64,000 nt of DNA, from NCBI RefSeq assembly GCF_002531935.1, contig NZ_NWSV01000019.1, positions 1-64,000 on the forward strand. Direction: 5' to 3'. This stretch comes from Rhizobium chutanense. Its GTDB lineage: Bacteria > Pseudomonadota > Alphaproteobacteria > Rhizobiales > Rhizobiaceae. Under the pieces are notes generated by a model. The model was not told the DNA's origin. It did no database searches and saw only the letters and a list, made by a program, of their open reading frames with translations. The translations under genes and the position numbers were made by a program. Shown here in pieces: positions 41,279-50,798 of this stretch (position 1 is the first letter of the stretch; the number at the start of each line of letters is the position of its first letter).

Positions 41279-42619
41279 ATGGACGCCCTAAACCCGAATG
41301 CAAGAAGCGGCTGGCGGCACGAACGCGGCGAGGCATCGCTATCGGATGTCTACCGCACCGTCGGAACGGGGCGTCACAGCTCGGTATGGCGGCGGGCGGC
41401 GGCCTTTGCCGGGCCGGGCTACATGGTCGCCGTCGGCTATATGGACCCCGGCAACTGGGCGACCTCACTCGCCGGCGGCTCCAAATTCGGTTATGCGCTG
41501 CTGACCGTCGCCCTGCTTTCCAACCTGATGGCAATCGTGCTGCAATCGCTCTGCGCGCGTCTGGCGATCGCGTCCGGCCGCGACCTCGCACAGGCCTGCC
41601 GCGACGCCTTTCCGAAATGGGTTTCGGTGCCGCTCTGGGCCTTTGCCGAGATCGCCATCATCGCCACCGACATCGCCGAGGTCATCGGCACGGCGATCGG
41701 CCTCAACCTGTTGATGGGCATCCCGCTCGAACTCGGCGTGCTGATCACCGCGCTCGACGTCTTCGTCATCCTCTTCCTGCAGAAGCTCGGTTTCCGCTGG
41801 GTGGAGGCCTTCATTATCGCGCTGCTCGGCGTCATCGCGGTCTGCTTCGGCGTGCAGATCCTGCTGGCCGACCCGCAATGGGGCGCCGTCGTCACCGGCT
41901 TCTTCCCGACAACCGAGATCGTCACCAATCCGGAGATGCTCTATCTGGCGCTCGGCATTCTCGGCGCGACCGTGATGCCGCACAATCTCTACCTTCATTC
42001 CGGCATCGTGCAGACGCGGGCCTATGGCCATACCGTTCGCGAGAAGAAGGAGGCGCTGACCTTTGCGACGATCGACTCGACGGTGGCGCTGTGCTTCGCG
42101 CTGCTGATCAACGCCTCGATCCTGATCCTGGCGGCTGCCGCCTTCAATGCGCATGGGAAGACCGACGTCGTCGAACTCGGCGATGCCTATTCGCTGCTGT
42201 CGCCGCTGCTCGGTCTCGCCATCGCGCCGACGCTGTTCGGCATCGCGCTGCTGTGCTGCGGCCTCAACTCGACGGTGACCGCGACGCTTGCCGGCCAGAT
42301 CGTCATGGAAGGCTTCCTCAAGATCAGGCTGAAGCCGTGGATGCGCCGGCTGATCACCCGCGCCATCGCCATCGTGCCGGCGGCGATCGTCACCATCTGG
42401 TATGGCGACAAGGGCACGGCCGAGCTGCTGATCCTGACACAGGTGGTGCTCAGCCTGCAGCTTTCCTTCGCCGTCTTCCCGCTCGTCATGTTCACCGCCA
42501 GCAAGGCCAAGATGGGCGAACTGGTGGCGCCGCGCTGGCTGAGCGGCATCGCCTATCTGATCGCCGTCGTCATCGCCGGCCTGAACGTCAAGCTGCTCTT
42601 CGATTTCGTCACCGGCTGA
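41279..42619 (+). CDS. mntH: Nramp-family manganese transporter
   Basis: This 446-residue protein has about eleven membrane helices. It carries the Nramp signature MDPGNW in the first helix and MPHNLYLHSGIVQTR in the sixth, both metal-binding. It imports Mn2+ (and Fe2+) with H+. AGGTGG lies eight bases before the ATG. A σ70 promoter overlapping a Fur/Mur-like operator lies just upstream, and a palindromic element follows the stop directly. Confidence 0.95.
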   Translation: MDALNPNARSGWRHERGEASLSDVYRTVGTGRHSSVWRRAAAFAGPGYMVAVGYMDPGNWATSLAGGSKFGYALLTVALLSNLMAIVLQSLCARLAIASGRDLAQACRDAFPKWVSVPLWAFAEIAIIATDIAEVIGTAIGLNLLMGIPLELGVLITALDVFVILFLQKLGFRWVEAFIIALLGVIAVCFGVQILLADPQWGAVVTGFFPTTEIVTNPEMLYLALGILGATVMPHNLYLHSGIVQTRAYGHTVREKKEALTFATIDSTVALCFALLINASILILAAAAFNAHGKTDVVELGDAYSLLSPLLGLAIAPTLFGIALLCCGLNSTVTATLAGQIVMEGFLKIRLKPWMRRLITRAIAIVPAAIVTIWYGDKGTAELLILTQVVLSLQLSFAVFPLVMFTASKAKMGELVAPRWLSGIAYLIAVVIAGLNVKLLFDFVTG

Positions 42620-42620
42620 A

Positions 42621-42664
42621 GCAATTCCAGGAAAAGTGTGATGCGGTTTTCCGTCCGGAATTGC
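42621..42664. repeat. Palindromic element family D, after mntH
   Basis: The arms GCAATTCC (42621-42628) and GGAATTGC (42657-42664) enclose a second pair, GGAAAA / TTTTCC. It begins one base after the mntH stop and may terminate it. A related copy is at 50799-50840. Confidence 0.6.
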
Positions 42665-42672
42665 GTTAGAAA

Positions 42673-43449
42673 TTAAAGCCTGGCGTAAGCCGCCCGGCCA
42701 TTGTTGAAGTCATCGACGAGAGGGGAGAACTTGTGGCTCCCCTCTTCGTGCATGATGAGGGCGGCGCGCAGCGACAGCCGCGCCCGCGATCCCTTGATCG
42801 CGGTCACCAGGATACGCACGGCATTTTCACCCGCGCGCGGATGGATGGCGGTCACTTCGATGCCGCCGAAGCGCCGGCCGCAGGCATCGATGATCTCGGC
42901 GATCGATTCCGGCCTGGCGATCAGCGACAATTGCCCGCCCGGGATCATGATCGCGCCCGCCGTGCGGATCCAGCTTTCGAACAGGCCGTCGGTCATCGCA
43001 TGGGCTTCGGCCTTCAGCGCATCGGGCGTGCGCCGGTCGCCGGCATCGTTGAAGGGCGGGTTCATGATGACGTGGTGGAAGCTCTCATCGATGAGGCCGG
43101 CATCGTTGCGCGCCCTGGCCGTCAGCGTCACATCGGCCTCGACGACGCCGACGCGGCCCGCGACATGGGCATTGCCGGGCAACAGGATGCTGCGGCGGGC
43201 ATAATCGGCCATCTCGGCAGACCGCTCGAACAGCACCACCTCGGCATCGGCAAGCCGCGAGGCGACGGCAAGGCCGGCAGCACCGGCGCCGGCGCCAAGA
43301 TCGGCAACCCTGACCGGGCGCTCGTCGGCGACGAGGGCTGCCAGCAGCATCGCATCCATGCCGGAGCGATGGCCCCTGCCCTTCGGCTGCACCACATGAA
43401 AAGCGCCGCGGTGGAAGGCATCGATGGTGTCCGTGGGCTTCCCGGTCAT
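42673..43449 (-). CDS. TrmN6-like methyltransferase
   Basis: The 258-residue SAM methyltransferase has a Rossmann domain with VADLGAGAGAAGLAVASRLA, the N6-adenine methyltransferase motif MNPPFND, and ARPESIAEIIDACG. The N-terminal RGAFHVVQPKGRGHRSGMDA segment is typical of the TrmN6 (tRNA1Val A37) group. It would methylate an adenine in tRNA, or possibly another target. The start is ATG 43449 (MTGKPTD). The DUF2007 gene lies just upstream on the same strand. Confidence 0.88.
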   Translation of the reverse strand: MTGKPTDTIDAFHRGAFHVVQPKGRGHRSGMDAMLLAALVADERPVRVADLGAGAGAAGLAVASRLADAEVVLFERSAEMADYARRSILLPGNAHVAGRVGVVEADVTLTARARNDAGLIDESFHHVIMNPPFNDAGDRRTPDALKAEAHAMTDGLFESWIRTAGAIMIPGGQLSLIARPESIAEIIDACGRRFGGIEVTAIHPRAGENAVRILVTAIKGSRARLSLRAALIMHEEGSHKFSPLVDDFNNGRAAYARL

Positions 43450-43456
43450 GTCAGGC

Positions 43457-43684
43457 TCATTTCTTCTCGCGCAGCTCGCCGCCGAGACCGGCATCGATCA
43501 GGATGCGGCGCGCCTGATCGGCCATCTCCTCATCGACCAGCAGACGGCGCGGCAGCATGCCGAGCGAGCCCTCCAGCACGCTCATGCCCTGGTCGGCGAT
43601 GAAGCAGTGAATTCCCGCATCCTTCATCAAACTCTCGGCAAAGGACAGCAGAACGGGGTCGTTGGCGCGGATAAGCTCATGCAT
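43457..43684 (-). CDS. DUF2007 family protein
   Basis: This 75-residue protein has the DUF2007 (putative prokaryotic signal transducing) pattern: LIRANDPVLLSFAESLMKDA, GIHCFIADQGMSV, and LLVDEEMADQARRILIDAG. Its function is unknown. Its stop lies seven bases before the start of the TrmN6-like gene, so the two form an operon. The start is placed at MHELIRAND. Confidence 0.88.
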   Translation of the reverse strand: MHELIRANDPVLLSFAESLMKDAGIHCFIADQGMSVLEGSLGMLPRRLLVDEEMADQARRILIDAGLGGELREKK

Positions 43685-43768
43685 TTGCCGTCGTTTTCCT
43701 TCCAATTTCGTTCAGCGCGACAATTCACCCCTTGCCGCGCCCATCGCCCCTTTCTATTGTCGGGTGCA

Positions 43769-44809
43769 ATGAATGAACAGGAGTCCGGGTCGTTGGGCGT
43801 GGTCATACCGCTTGAAGAAAGCAAAAACAAACTGGCATCCATCAAGCCATTGGTCGATCTCACCAGGGCGGATATGGAGCGGGTGAACCAGCTTATTCTG
43901 TCCAAGGCCGGCTCCGACGTGCAGATGATCCCCGAGGTGGCGAACCATCTGATCTCGTCCGGCGGCAAGCGGCTGCGGCCGATGCTGACGCTGGCGGCCG
44001 CCGCGCTGTTCGACTACAGAGGCGACAATCACGTCAAACTCGCGACCTCGGTCGAATTCATGCACACGGCAACGCTGCTGCATGACGACGTCGTCGACGA
44101 AAGCGACCTGCGCCGCGGCAAATCGACGGCTCGGATGATCTGGGGCAACCAGGCAAGCGTGCTGGTCGGCGACTTCCTGCTCGGCCAGGCCTTCCGCATG
44201 ATGGTCGAAGTCGGCTCGCTCGATGCGCTCGACGTCTTGTCCTCGGCCGCCTGCGTGATCGCCGAAGGCGAGGTGCTGCAGCTTTCCGTCGCCAAGAACA
44301 TGGAGACGACGGAAGACGATTATCTCGCCGTCATCCGTGCCAAGACCGCCGCACTCTTTGCCGCCGCCGCCGAAGTCGGACCGATCGTCGCCGAGGCCGG
44401 CAAATCCGGCCGCAACGCGCTGAAGTCCTATGGGATGAATCTCGGGCTTGCCTTCCAGCTCGTCGACGACGCACTCGACTATGGCGGCAAGGCGGCCGAT
44501 CTCGGCAAGAATGTCGGCGACGATTTCCGCGAGGGCAAGATCACCCTGCCTGTTATTCTCGCCTATCGCCGCGGTACCGAGGACGAGCGCGCCTTCTGGC
44601 GCGATGCGATCGAAGCCGGCAACAGCACCGACGCCAACCTCGAAAAGGCGCTGGGGCTGATCACCAAATACGGCACGCTCAGCGACACGATCGGCCGCGC
44701 CGTCCACTACGGCACGATCGCCCGCGACGCGCTTGCACCGCTGCCCGATACGGCCTGGAAATCCGCCCTGATGGAAGTGATCGATTTCTGCATCGAGCGC
44801 GTCAACTGA
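43769..44809 (+). CDS. ispB: Polyprenyl diphosphate synthase (octa/decaprenyl type)
   Basis: The 346-residue prenyltransferase has both aspartate-rich motifs, LLHDDVVDESDLRRG and QLVDDALDYGGKA, with SGGKRLRPMLTLAAA near the N-terminus and GDFLLGQAFRMMVE. It makes the long isoprenoid tail of ubiquinone. Rhizobia use Q10, so decaprenyl is likely. It fits with ubiA at 20.3 kb. The start at 43769 gives MNEQESGS, in frame and with normal family length. Confidence 0.92.
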   Translation: MNEQESGSLGVVIPLEESKNKLASIKPLVDLTRADMERVNQLILSKAGSDVQMIPEVANHLISSGGKRLRPMLTLAAAALFDYRGDNHVKLATSVEFMHTATLLHDDVVDESDLRRGKSTARMIWGNQASVLVGDFLLGQAFRMMVEVGSLDALDVLSSAACVIAEGEVLQLSVAKNMETTEDDYLAVIRAKTAALFAAAAEVGPIVAEAGKSGRNALKSYGMNLGLAFQLVDDALDYGGKAADLGKNVGDDFREGKITLPVILAYRRGTEDERAFWRDAIEAGNSTDANLEKALGLITKYGTLSDTIGRAVHYGTIARDALAPLPDTAWKSALMEVIDFCIERVN

Positions 44810-44941
44810 TCAAACGTCCTTGATTGCAGGCTGATTTTCTTGCGGCGCCGCTTCAAAAAAGCCATCCTGTTGTGAATCAGTGATCGCAACTGATTTGCGA
44901 CCGGCATCATCGCCGGACGCTCTCGAAGAAAGGTTTCCCTA

Positions 44942-46774
44942 ATGCGGCAGAGATTTGCCATCCGTCTTCTTACGAGCGCAGCACTGGCGGCTGTTCTTTC
45001 GCTCGGCGTCGTCGCCGGCGTGAGTGCCGAGGATGCGGCCAAGACGGGCGATGTGGCGAAGACCGACAGCTTCGATGCAGACAGCGTCACCACCTTCTCC
45101 GGCGCCTTCCTGGCGGCGCGCACGGCCGATGTCGATCATGATTATGAAACGGCGATCGAACTCTACAAGAAGGCGCTGCAGATCGAGCCCGGCAATCCGG
45201 AGATCCGCCAGCGGCTGATGATCTCGCTGCTGCTCAACGGCGACATCAAGGACGGCGTCAAATATGCCGACGACCTGAAGGGCGATCCTTCCGTCGAGCG
45301 CATCACCACGATCGTGCGCGGCATGGATGCCATGCGCCGCGACGACTATAAGTCCGCCGAGGCCATCCTCAAATATAAGGGGCCGAACGATCTCGACCGG
45401 ATGATGAACGACCTGCTGCTCGCCTGGGCCCGCGTCGGCGCCGGCCGCGGCAAGGAAGCGCTCGCCATGGTCGAGAAGATGAAGGGGCCGGACTGGGTCC
45501 GCATCTTCCAGAATTACAATGCCGGGACGATCGCCATCGTCGCCGGCGACGTGAAATCCGCCCGAAAGCATCTGAACGATGCCGTGCTCGACAAGGAAGG
45601 GGGTGCGACGGCGCCTGACACCTTCATGCGCGCTGTCATGGCGCTTGCCCGCCTTGAAACCCAGCAGGGCAACAAGCAGAAGGCGCTCGACGCCGTTTCC
45701 GTCGGCGACAACCTGCTGCCGAATTACGCGCCGCTGAATGCGCTGCGCGACAGCATCGAAAAGGACGAGAAGCAGGAGCAGCAGGTCAAGACCGCCGAAG
45801 AAGGCGCTGCCGGCGTGCTGTTTTCGGTCGGCGGCGCGCTGAACCGCGACGGCGCCGAGGATATCGTCTCGCTCTACCTGCAGACGGCCAATGCGCTCGA
45901 TCCGAACAGCGCCGATACGCTGGTGCTGCTCGGCGGCATCGCCGAAAAGCAGAACCAGATGGACCGCGCCATCGCGCTCTACAAGAAGGTGCCGGAGAAT
46001 TCGCCGATGCGGCGCATCTCCGAGCTGCAGCTCGGCCTTGCCCTTGCCCAGGGCGGCAAGGTGGACGAGGCGCGCAAGCACCTGCAGGCGCTGATCGCCT
46101 CCGACCCGAAGGACATCCGCAGCTATCTCGCCTATGGCAGCGTGCTTTCCGATGCCAAGGACTACGAGGCGATGGCCGCCAATTACGACAAGGCCGTCGA
46201 AGCGATCGGCCCCATTCCCGGCCGCGCCAACTGGAGCGTCTTCTTCCAGCGTGGCATCGCCTATGAGCGGCTGAAGAAGTGGGACCAGGCGGAGCCGAAC
46301 TTCCGCAAGGCGCTGGAACTCAATCCCGATCAGCCGCAGGTGCTGAACTATCTCGGCTATTCCTGGATCGACATGAACCGCAACCTCGACGAAGGTCTCG
46401 GCATGATCAAGAAGGCCGTCGACCTTCGCCCTGACGACGGCTACATCATCGATTCGCTCGGCTGGGCCTATTTCCGCCTCAACCGTTTCGACGATGCCGT
46501 CGACGAATTGGAGCGGGCCGCCCAGATCAAGGCCGGCGACGCGACGATCAACGACCATCTCGGCGATGCCTATTGGCGCGTCGGCCGCAAGCTCGAGGCC
46601 GTCTATCAGTGGAACCGGGCGCTCAGCTCCGAGCCGGAGGCCGCCGAAATCCCGAAGATCAAGGACAAGGTCGCCAACGGCCTGCCGCCTGTCAGCGACG
46701 ATGCCAAGGCCGCCGACAAGAAGCAGCCGGACCCGGCGCCGGTCACCCCGCCGCCGGTCGACAAGAAATCCTGA
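44942..46774 (+). CDS. Secreted or periplasmic TPR-repeat protein
   Basis: The 610-residue protein begins with a signal peptide (RFAIRLLTSAALAAVLSLGVV) and is filled with tetratricopeptide-like helices. Clear examples are TAIELYKKALQIEPGNPEIR, AEPNFRKALELNPDQPQVL and GLGMIKKAVDLRPDDGYIID. It ends in a Lys/Pro-rich tail. TPR proteins of this kind act as scaffolds in the envelope. It is followed 12 bases later by ispE, and both may share a transcript. The partner is unknown. Confidence 0.92.
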   Translation: MRQRFAIRLLTSAALAAVLSLGVVAGVSAEDAAKTGDVAKTDSFDADSVTTFSGAFLAARTADVDHDYETAIELYKKALQIEPGNPEIRQRLMISLLLNGDIKDGVKYADDLKGDPSVERITTIVRGMDAMRRDDYKSAEAILKYKGPNDLDRMMNDLLLAWARVGAGRGKEALAMVEKMKGPDWVRIFQNYNAGTIAIVAGDVKSARKHLNDAVLDKEGGATAPDTFMRAVMALARLETQQGNKQKALDAVSVGDNLLPNYAPLNALRDSIEKDEKQEQQVKTAEEGAAGVLFSVGGALNRDGAEDIVSLYLQTANALDPNSADTLVLLGGIAEKQNQMDRAIALYKKVPENSPMRRISELQLGLALAQGGKVDEARKHLQALIASDPKDIRSYLAYGSVLSDAKDYEAMAANYDKAVEAIGPIPGRANWSVFFQRGIAYERLKKWDQAEPNFRKALELNPDQPQVLNYLGYSWIDMNRNLDEGLGMIKKAVDLRPDDGYIIDSLGWAYFRLNRFDDAVDELERAAQIKAGDATINDHLGDAYWRVGRKLEAVYQWNRALSSEPEAAEIPKIKDKVANGLPPVSDDAKAADKKQPDPAPVTPPPVDKKS

Positions 46775-46786
46775 CGGGCGCGACAC

Positions 46787-47683
46787 ATGCCTGAGGAAGG
46801 CCTGGCCGAGGCTTTCGGCGTCACCGAAGCGGCGCGTGCGAAGATCAACCTCGCTTTGCATGTGACGGGCCAGCGAGCCGATGGTTACCATCTGCTCGAT
46901 ATGCTGGTGACCTTCGCCGATTGCGGCGACCGGCTGGGCTTCCTGCCCGCGCAGGCCGATGCGTTCACCCTGTCGGGCCGTTTCGGCGAGACGCTTGCCG
47001 GCGACGGCGGCACCAATCTGGTGCTGCGGGCGCGCGATCTCTTGCGCGAGGCGGTCGGCGTCCTCGCCTTCCCCGTCCATATCCATCTCGAAAAGAACCT
47101 GCCTGTTGCCTCCGGCATCGGCGGCGGTTCGGCCGATGCGGCGGCGACGCTGCGCGGTCTGATGCGGCTCTGGGGCATGAGCCTGCCGGTGGAAACGGTT
47201 GCCGGTCTCGCGCTCAAGCTTGGCGCCGACGTGCCGATGTGCTTCGAGAGCCGGCCGCTGATTGCCCGCGGCATCGGTGAAAAGATCGAGGCCGTGCCGG
47301 ATCTGCCCGCCTTCGCCATGGTACTCGCCAATCCGCTGAAAGGCGTCTCGACGCCGGAGGTTTTCCGGCGGCTGGCCACCAAGAACAATCCGGCTCTGAA
47401 CCTGGCTGCCGATCTCGCTGGGACTGCCGGCTGGCTCGCCGCGATCGGCGCCGCCCGGAACGACTTGGAGCCGCCGGCGCGCGAACTTGTCCCTGAGATT
47501 TCGGCGATCTCGGCGATGCTGCACGCCGAGGGCGCCCTGCTCACCCGCATGTCCGGCTCCGGCGCCACCTGTTTCGGGATCTTTTCGAACATTGCGGCTG
47601 CGCAACAGGCGGCTGCGGCCCTTCACGACGCGCGGCCCGACTGGTATTTCCAGGCGACGGAAACGGTTTCGGGAGGCATGTGA
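46787..47683 (+). CDS. ispE: 4-diphosphocytidyl-2-C-methyl-D-erythritol kinase
   Basis: This 298-residue GHMP kinase has the N-terminal ARAKINLALHVTGQRADGYH, the ATP loop PVASGIGGGSADAAATLRGL and the C-terminal MSGSGATCFGIF. It phosphorylates CDP-ME in the MEP isoprenoid pathway, which feeds the polyprenyl synthase encoded at 43.8 kb. It lies 12 bases after the TPR gene, and its stop overlaps the moaB start. Confidence 0.95.
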   Translation: MPEEGLAEAFGVTEAARAKINLALHVTGQRADGYHLLDMLVTFADCGDRLGFLPAQADAFTLSGRFGETLAGDGGTNLVLRARDLLREAVGVLAFPVHIHLEKNLPVASGIGGGSADAAATLRGLMRLWGMSLPVETVAGLALKLGADVPMCFESRPLIARGIGEKIEAVPDLPAFAMVLANPLKGVSTPEVFRRLATKNNPALNLAADLAGTAGWLAAIGAARNDLEPPARELVPEISAISAMLHAEGALLTRMSGSGATCFGIFSNIAAAQQAAAALHDARPDWYFQATETVSGGM

Positions 47684-48234
47684 TGGCAGGCCTGGACGAA
47701 AAGCGGCCCTTCATCGCCGTCGGTATCGCGGTGCTCACCGTCTCGGATACGCGCACGCCGGAGACGGACAAATCAGGCGACACGCTGGCGGCGCGAATCA
47801 CCGAGGCCGGCCACAAGCTGGTCGACCGGGCGATCGTGCCCGATGATCGCGAGAAAATCGCCGCGCGGGTGAAGGCCTGGACGGAGAGCAAAGACATCGA
47901 CGTCATCATCACCACGGGTGGTACCGGCTTTACCGGCCGCGACGTGACGCCGGAGGCGCTGGAGCCCTTGTTCGAAAAGCGCATGGACGGCTTTTCCGCC
48001 ATCTTCCACCGCATCTCCTATGAGAAGATCGGCACGGCGACGATCCAGTCGCGCGCCACGGCAGGCGTTGCCAATGCCACCTTCATCTTTGCGCTGCCGG
48101 GCTCGCCGGGCGCCTGCCGGGATGCATGGGACGGCATTCTGAAAGGACAGCTCGACTATCGCAGCGTGCCGTGCAATTTCGTCGAGATCATGCCGCGGCT
48201 GGACGAGCACCTGAAACGCGGCGCGACCAAATAG
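47683..48234 (+). CDS. moaB: Molybdenum cofactor biosynthesis protein B
   Basis: The 183-residue MogA/MoaB-fold protein has VGIAVLTVSDTRTPETDKSG, VIITTGGTGFTGRDVTPEAL, and ALPGSPGACRDAWDGI. It acts in adenylylation of molybdopterin or in its precursor steps; in alphaproteobacteria MoaB takes the place of MogA. The ATG at 47683 overlaps the ispE stop (TGATG), so expression is coupled. A GTG at 47680 is an alternative. Confidence 0.93.
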   Translation: MAGLDEKRPFIAVGIAVLTVSDTRTPETDKSGDTLAARITEAGHKLVDRAIVPDDREKIAARVKAWTESKDIDVIITTGGTGFTGRDVTPEALEPLFEKRMDGFSAIFHRISYEKIGTATIQSRATAGVANATFIFALPGSPGACRDAWDGILKGQLDYRSVPCNFVEIMPRLDEHLKRGATK

Positions 48235-48240
48235 ACTTCG

Positions 48241-48576
48241 CTATGTCGCAAGGCCCGGCAGGGCGGGCATCGTCTCCCAGCTGTCACCCGACAGCAGGAT
48301 GCAGCTTATGCCGTGAACATCCGTGACGACGAGGGTCCAGGTCCCACTTTCGGAGGCATAGACCTCGAGAACGGCGTTCTGGTTGACCAGTCCGACTGCC
48401 GTCAGCTTTTCAGCGAAGTTCCTGTCGAGGAAATTGATGACCTCGGCTCGGGCTGCGCAACTGAGCATCGCCTGCGATGCTACCGGGTGCGGATGCGCGA
48501 TCACCAAAACCGGCAATATGACGGCCAGCAGGCCGTAGATCATACCGCGTACGCCGTAGTTCCTACCGCGTGGCAT
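48241..48576 (-). CDS. Small exported hypothetical protein
   Basis: This 111-residue product has a hydrophobic N-terminal segment (MIYGLLAVILPVLVIAHPHP) that may be a signal peptide or anchor. A short domain follows with CAARAEVINFLDRNFAEKL and TWTLVVTDVHGISCILLSGD. The two cysteines may pair. GGAGGT lies five bases before the start. It resembles a small secreted protein family of rhizobia that I cannot name. Function is unknown. Confidence 0.65.
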   Translation of the reverse strand: MPRGRNYGVRGMIYGLLAVILPVLVIAHPHPVASQAMLSCAARAEVINFLDRNFAEKLTAVGLVNQNAVLEVYASESGTWTLVVTDVHGISCILLSGDSWETMPALPGLAT

Positions 48577-48967
48577 GACGCACCTCCTTTCGCCGGGAAC
48601 CCGGCAGAAGAGGAGATTTTTCGCGGACCTGTTCTGCCGTTCACCGGCATTCCATGGCCATTCCGTTGCGAAGCGCGGCGCTTCGACGGCGCCATAGCGA
48701 ATTATAGCGCGAAATCCTATTGGGCGCCATCTTTTGCGCGATGGGGGAGAGCGCGATGCTCCTCACTGCCACGCGACATCGCGGCAGGCGGCGAGATCAG
48801 CCCATCACCTGTGAAGACCCCTCCCCAACCCCTCCCCACAAGGGGGAGGGACTAACCCAGAGCGCCCGCCCCGTCCCACTCGAAACGTTGCAGATATGGA
48901 AACGGGTGCGGCAGGTTAAGCCCCTCCCCCTTGTGGGGAGGGGTTGGGGAGGGGTCTCATCGGTGGA
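48577..48967. other. Gene-free stretch around the family A repeat
   Basis: This 391-base gap lies between the small exported protein and the glycosyltransferase. It holds the family A element at 48814-48958. The first 230 bases show no gene or recognised signal. Confidence 0.4.
48814..48958. repeat. Palindromic repeat pair, family A (copy 3, 145 bp)
   Basis: The left arm is AAGACCCCTCCCCAACCCCT and the right arm ends GGTTGGGGAGGGGTCTC. The spacer has GAGCGCCCGCCCCGT, CACTCGAAACGTTGCAGAT and CGGGTGCGGCAGGTTAAG, shared closely with copy 4. Confidence 0.8.
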
Positions 48968-49489
48968 TCAAACCCGCGCCGCGCGGGCCACCCAGGCGGG
49001 AATCAGTTCGCTGGCGAGTTTGCGCGGTTTCTGGCCTTTGCCGAATTCGGCAAGCGGCATGCCGCTCCTGGCGGTCGCGAGCGCCTGGCTCTTCGGCATC
49101 AGCAAACCAAGCTCCAGCGGCGCCACGGCGCGGCCGATGCGCTGGAACAACGGACGGCGGTAGCCGCGCGAGGCGGTGAAGCGAGCCGGCAGTTTGTTCA
49201 GTGCCACATATTCGGCGATCTCGTCGATCCAGCCGGCCTGCGGCCTGGCGCCCGGCTCGACGAAGAGCAGCCATTCGCCGCGCGCCGATCGGACGATATC
49301 CTTGATATCCCAATGCGAATGGAACCGGCAGCCGGCAGCATCGGCCACCCGCGAGGTGCCGTCGCGCGAGCCGTGGTCGAGCACGACCACATCGCTCACG
49401 AGCCCCTCCACCGCGCCGGCCACCAGCACAGACAGGGTTTGAGCCAGCTCGGATTCCTGATCCTGACATTCGAGAACAACGGTCAACAT
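48968..49489 (-). CDS. Short glycosyltransferase-like protein
   Basis: The 173-residue protein has a GT2-like start: MLTVVLECQDQESELAQTL, DVVVLDHGSRDGTSRVADA, and RSARGEWLLFVEPGARPQAG. This fits the N-terminal nucleotide-sugar half of a family 2 enzyme. It is shorter than typical family members and lacks the usual acceptor half, so it may be a small variant or a regulator-like fragment. The substrate is unknown. Confidence 0.7.
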   Translation of the reverse strand: MLTVVLECQDQESELAQTLSVLVAGAVEGLVSDVVVLDHGSRDGTSRVADAAGCRFHSHWDIKDIVRSARGEWLLFVEPGARPQAGWIDEIAEYVALNKLPARFTASRGYRRPLFQRIGRAVAPLELGLLMPKSQALATARSGMPLAEFGKGQKPRKLASELIPAWVARAARV

Positions 49490-49628
49490 CGGCTATCTAT
49501 AATGCGGCGCACAAAATTCTGCCAGCAGCATTTCCCTTATTTTGTTCTTGCATTGTTCTTGTTTTGTGGATAGGAATTTAATCATCAAAACGGGCGGAAG
49601 CGATGGCTTTCCGCCACGGGAGAATCCG

Positions 49629-50786
49629 ATGAGAGAGCAGTCCCTGGCAGGGCAGGCCGCATTCGCGCCTGCCAATACGGCAGATATTGCCGATGCGATG
49701 ATCGTTTCCTCCGGCCTGCGAGTCGAGGTCGACCGGCGGCGCGGACGTGGGGCTGGGCTCAACCCGACAGGGCGGTTCGAGGCGCTGCAGCGGGAGAGCT
49801 TCGACGACGGCTGGCAGACATGGGAAGAACTGCCGCCCTTCAAGACGGAAGTGCAGGTCGAGAAGCCGCGCACGGCGATCACCCGCAACGAATCGCCCGA
49901 CATTTCCTTCGACCGCTCGATCAATCCCTATCGCGGCTGCGAACATGGCTGCATCTATTGTTTCGCCCGGCCGACACACGCCTATATGGGACTTTCCGCC
50001 GGGCTCGATTTCGAGACGAAGCTGTTTGCCAAGCCGGATGCGGCAAAACTGCTGGAACGGGAACTCGCCAAGCCGGGTTACAAGGTGCGGGTGATCGCGA
50101 TCGGCACCAATACCGATCCCTACCAGCCGATCGAAAAGGAATGGCGCATCATGCGCGGCATTCTCGAGGTCCTGAACAAGGCGAACCATCCGGTGTCGAT
50201 CGTCACCAAGTCGGCGATGATCCTGCGCGATCTCGACATTCTGCAGGAAATGGCGGCGAAGAACCTGGTGCGTGTCGGCATCTCGGTGACAACGCTCGAC
50301 CGCAAGCTTGCCCGGGCGATGGAGCCGCGCGCCGCCACGCCGCCGCGGCGGCTGGAGACGATCCATGCGCTCGCCGAAGCGGGCATCCGGACGGCTGTGA
50401 TGGCCGCCCCGCTGATCCCGGCGCTGAACGATCACGAGCTGGAGCGCATCCTCGAATCGGCCAAGGCTGCCGGGGCCGCCGAGGCGAGCTACGTCATCCT
50501 CAGGCTGCCGCTCGAGGTCAGCCCGCTGTTTCGCGACTGGCTGCTGCAGCATTATCCCGATCGCTACCGGCATGTGATGTCACTGGTGCGCTCGATGCGC
50601 GGCGGCAAGGATTACGATGCCGAATTCGGCAAGCGCATGAAGGGCGCCGGTCCCTATGCCTGGCAGATCGCCCGCCGCTTCGAAATGGCGGCCCGGCGTT
50701 TCGAGCTGACACGCCGCAGCGTACCGCTGCGCGACGATCTGTTCGTGCCGCCCGATGGCAGCGGCGTGCAGCTGTCGCTGCTCTGA
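49629..50786 (+). CDS. PA0069-family radical SAM protein
   Basis: This 385-residue protein has the radical SAM cysteine motif in NPYRGCEHGCIYCFARPTHA (C-x3-C-x2-C) and the following AYMGLSAGLDFETKLFAK, then IGTNTDPYQPIE. It resembles the SplB-like group known as PA0069. It would cleave SAM to start a radical reaction on an unknown substrate. The start is ATG 49629 with GGGAG upstream. A family D palindrome lies just past the stop. Confidence 0.9.
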   Translation: MREQSLAGQAAFAPANTADIADAMIVSSGLRVEVDRRRGRGAGLNPTGRFEALQRESFDDGWQTWEELPPFKTEVQVEKPRTAITRNESPDISFDRSINPYRGCEHGCIYCFARPTHAYMGLSAGLDFETKLFAKPDAAKLLERELAKPGYKVRVIAIGTNTDPYQPIEKEWRIMRGILEVLNKANHPVSIVTKSAMILRDLDILQEMAAKNLVRVGISVTTLDRKLARAMEPRAATPPRRLETIHALAEAGIRTAVMAAPLIPALNDHELERILESAKAAGAAEASYVILRLPLEVSPLFRDWLLQHYPDRYRHVMSLVRSMRGGKDYDAEFGKRMKGAGPYAWQIARRFEMAARRFELTRRSVPLRDDLFVPPDGSGVQLSLL

Positions 50787-50798
50787 TTTTATTCTCAC

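Noticed and set aside
44939..47626. 895-codon open frame antisense to the TPR gene and ispE
   Set aside because: It spans two well-supported genes on the other strand and has no recognisable fold. Long antisense frames are common at this GC content.
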